A stretch of 21,301 bases of DNA, taken from positions 1 through 21,301 of the IMG/VR virus record IMGVR_UViG_3300030118_004504. One strand, written 5' to 3'. The DNA comes from a virus. The position numbers and the translations under genes were made by a program. Under the pieces are notes generated by a model that saw only the letters and a program-made list of their open reading frames with translations, had not been told where the DNA came from and did not search any database. Shown here one piece after another: positions 20,227 to 21,301 of this stretch (its first letter is position 1; every line of letters begins with the position of its first letter).

Positions 20227-21301
20227 TTAAGGTATGTTTGAAATAGTTTCGATTGTAACTCTATCTCCTCTAGGCGCACCATCACCACCACTTTGTGTAT
20301 AAACAAAGCTACAATTTATATGTGTTCCTGGATTATTAAACGCAAAAGTAATTATATTGTTTTGGTTTCCTGATCCACCATGTGTAACTGCTACGCTTGT
20401 TTGGTGATTATCTATATTTTCTACATTATTTTGGCCACCACTGTTATTCCAATAACCACCAATAGTTCCTTGTGTTAAACCACTGGTGCTTGTAAATGTA
20501 TAATCTAAAGACCATGCTTTCCAACTTGTAGCTGCATAAGTAAAAATAATCTCATCTCCAGAAACGCCACTTCTAGAAAAACCTTGCATAACTCTTATTG
20601 TACCACCCGACTGAACACCCCAACCTCCGGTGTTTGTTAAAGTAACTTCAGGATCGTTATCAGCAGATTGAGATATTATAGCACCATAAGAATTTAAACG
20701 GGCTGTAGGTACTGTAGTTCCTATACCTACATTACCCCCAGAAAACATAGCTACTTTTGGCGCACCTGTAATGTCATTAATTGCAATAAAATTACTATCA
20801 CCACTAGCAACACCATTATATTCTATTGACATACCCGCACTTATTGACTGTGCTGTACTTTCAGAAAATTGTATAATTGGCCGTTGAGATGTACTGGCTA
20901 TTATTGCAACTATATCTTGTGTTCCAATATTAGTAACACCGCCCATTACAGAAAGTTTTGCAACAGAGGGGTCATTTCTGTTTATACCTACACTTCCACT
21001 AGAGCTAATACGTATTCTTTCTGCACCATTAACTCTAAAATTCATAAAGTCACTTGTATGATTATAAGTGATTCCACCTGCATTATCATCGTCACCATCC
21101 GCAAAATAAATATTTGAACCTTGGTCATTGTCAGAAGCTAAAGTAATTCCTGTAAAATCGTTGGCTTCGTAAATAACTAAATTATCAGCATTTGAATTAT
21201 AGCTAGTTGGAGTATTTGTTCCAAGCCCTACATTTCCTGAAGTATCAACTACTAATCTTGTAGCAGTTGCTGTATTATCATATAAAGTAAAAGAATCGTT
21301 A
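20227..21301 (-). CDS. Tail fibre/appendage protein, 5' end cut by window edge (357 aa visible)
   Basis: An internal ATG at 21045 could be taken as a start, but the frame is open upstream to base 21301 and the added 85 residues are of the same kind, so the gene clearly begins beyond the window. Three short glycine motifs recur in the visible part: SGNVGLGTNTP (about 21-31), GSVGINRNDP (102-111) and GNVGIGTTVP (189-198). Such VGIGT-P repeats are common in beta-solenoid fibres of bacteria and phages of marine Bacteroidota. The last 120 residues (TIRVMQGFSRSG to TIETISNIP) form a separate C-terminal domain. It has no S74 peptidase-type ending that I can see. It lies before the packaging genes, away from the other tail genes. 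It probably binds the host surface, by inference. Confidence 0.78.
   Translation of the reverse strand, partial: NDSFTLYDNTATATRLVVDTSGNVGLGTNTPTSYNSNADNLVIYEANDFTGITLASDNDQGSNIYFADGDDDNAGGITYNHTSDFMNFRVNGAERIRISSSGSVGINRNDPSVAKLSVMGGVTNIGTQDIVAIIASTSQRPIIQFSESTAQSISAGMSIEYNGVASGDSNFIAINDITGAPKVAMFSGGNVGIGTTVPTARLNSYGAIISQSADNDPEVTLTNTGGWGVQSGGTIRVMQGFSRSGVSGDEIIFTYAATSWKAWSLDYTFTSTSGLTQGTIGGYWNNSGGQNNVENIDNHQTSVAVTHGGSGNQNNIITFAFNNPGTHINCSFVYTQSGGDGAPRGDRVTIETISNIP

Noticed and set aside
21043-21045. ATG as start of the right-edge fibre gene
   Set aside because: The frame is open for 85 more codons to the window edge and these encode the same repeat type, including another VGLGT-P motif.
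1-21301. CRISPR array, tRNA, integrase or attachment site
   Set aside because: I saw no regular direct repeats with spacers, no cloverleaf-like segment and no recombinase motifs in any frame.

Overview
The window is a 21.3-kb piece of a double-stranded DNA tailed-phage genome, or a closely related prophage. It is AT-rich (roughly one third G+C by eye) and every gene lies on the minus strand, so transcription runs from base 21301 toward base 1. The order is terminase, portal, scaffold, major capsid protein, small connector proteins, ring/adaptor proteins, then a very large tail (muzzle-like) protein and fibre proteins. This matches short-tailed (podovirus) phages with a P22/crAss-like virion. 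Sequence character resembles marine uncultured phages of Bacteroidota. Host evidence is indirect: most genes lack a Shine-Dalgarno sequence, starts are A/T-rich, and five of seven usable gaps carry an exact TAnnTTTG box, the -7 element of Bacteroidota promoters. No integrase, replication, lysis, tRNA or CRISPR gene is present here.

Layout in transcription order. (1) 21301-20227: the 3' part of a tail fibre/appendage gene with spaced VGxG/VGI repeats. (2) 20195-18258: six small genes, including a probable two-lobed GroES-like (Cpn10) co-chaperonin and, last, a small helical protein overlapping terL that is a candidate small terminase. (3) 18265-13331: packaging module with large terminase (749 aa) and portal (811 aa), linked by an ATGA overlap. 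(4) 13331-12795: a soluble PAP2-family phosphatase with a complete catalytic signature, fused to the portal by a TAATG junction. (5) 12750-8932: scaffold-like protein, major capsid protein and two conserved unknowns, with two intrinsic terminators. (6) 8848-1: a second transcription unit with its own promoter, holding two tail-adaptor proteins, a 1607-aa muzzle/stabilisation protein, two fibre-like proteins and the start of one more gene running off the left edge.

Together the genes cover nearly the whole virion-building programme: DNA packaging motor, procapsid assembly on a scaffold (perhaps helped by the phage co-chaperonin acting with host GroEL), head closure, tail and host-contact parts. 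The points of most interest are the PAP2 enzyme inside the head module, the two-lobed co-chaperonin, and the repeated Cys-ended modules shared by the muzzle C-terminus and the next gene, with a duplicated gene-boundary sequence that suggests the fibre gene arose by duplication from the muzzle tail.
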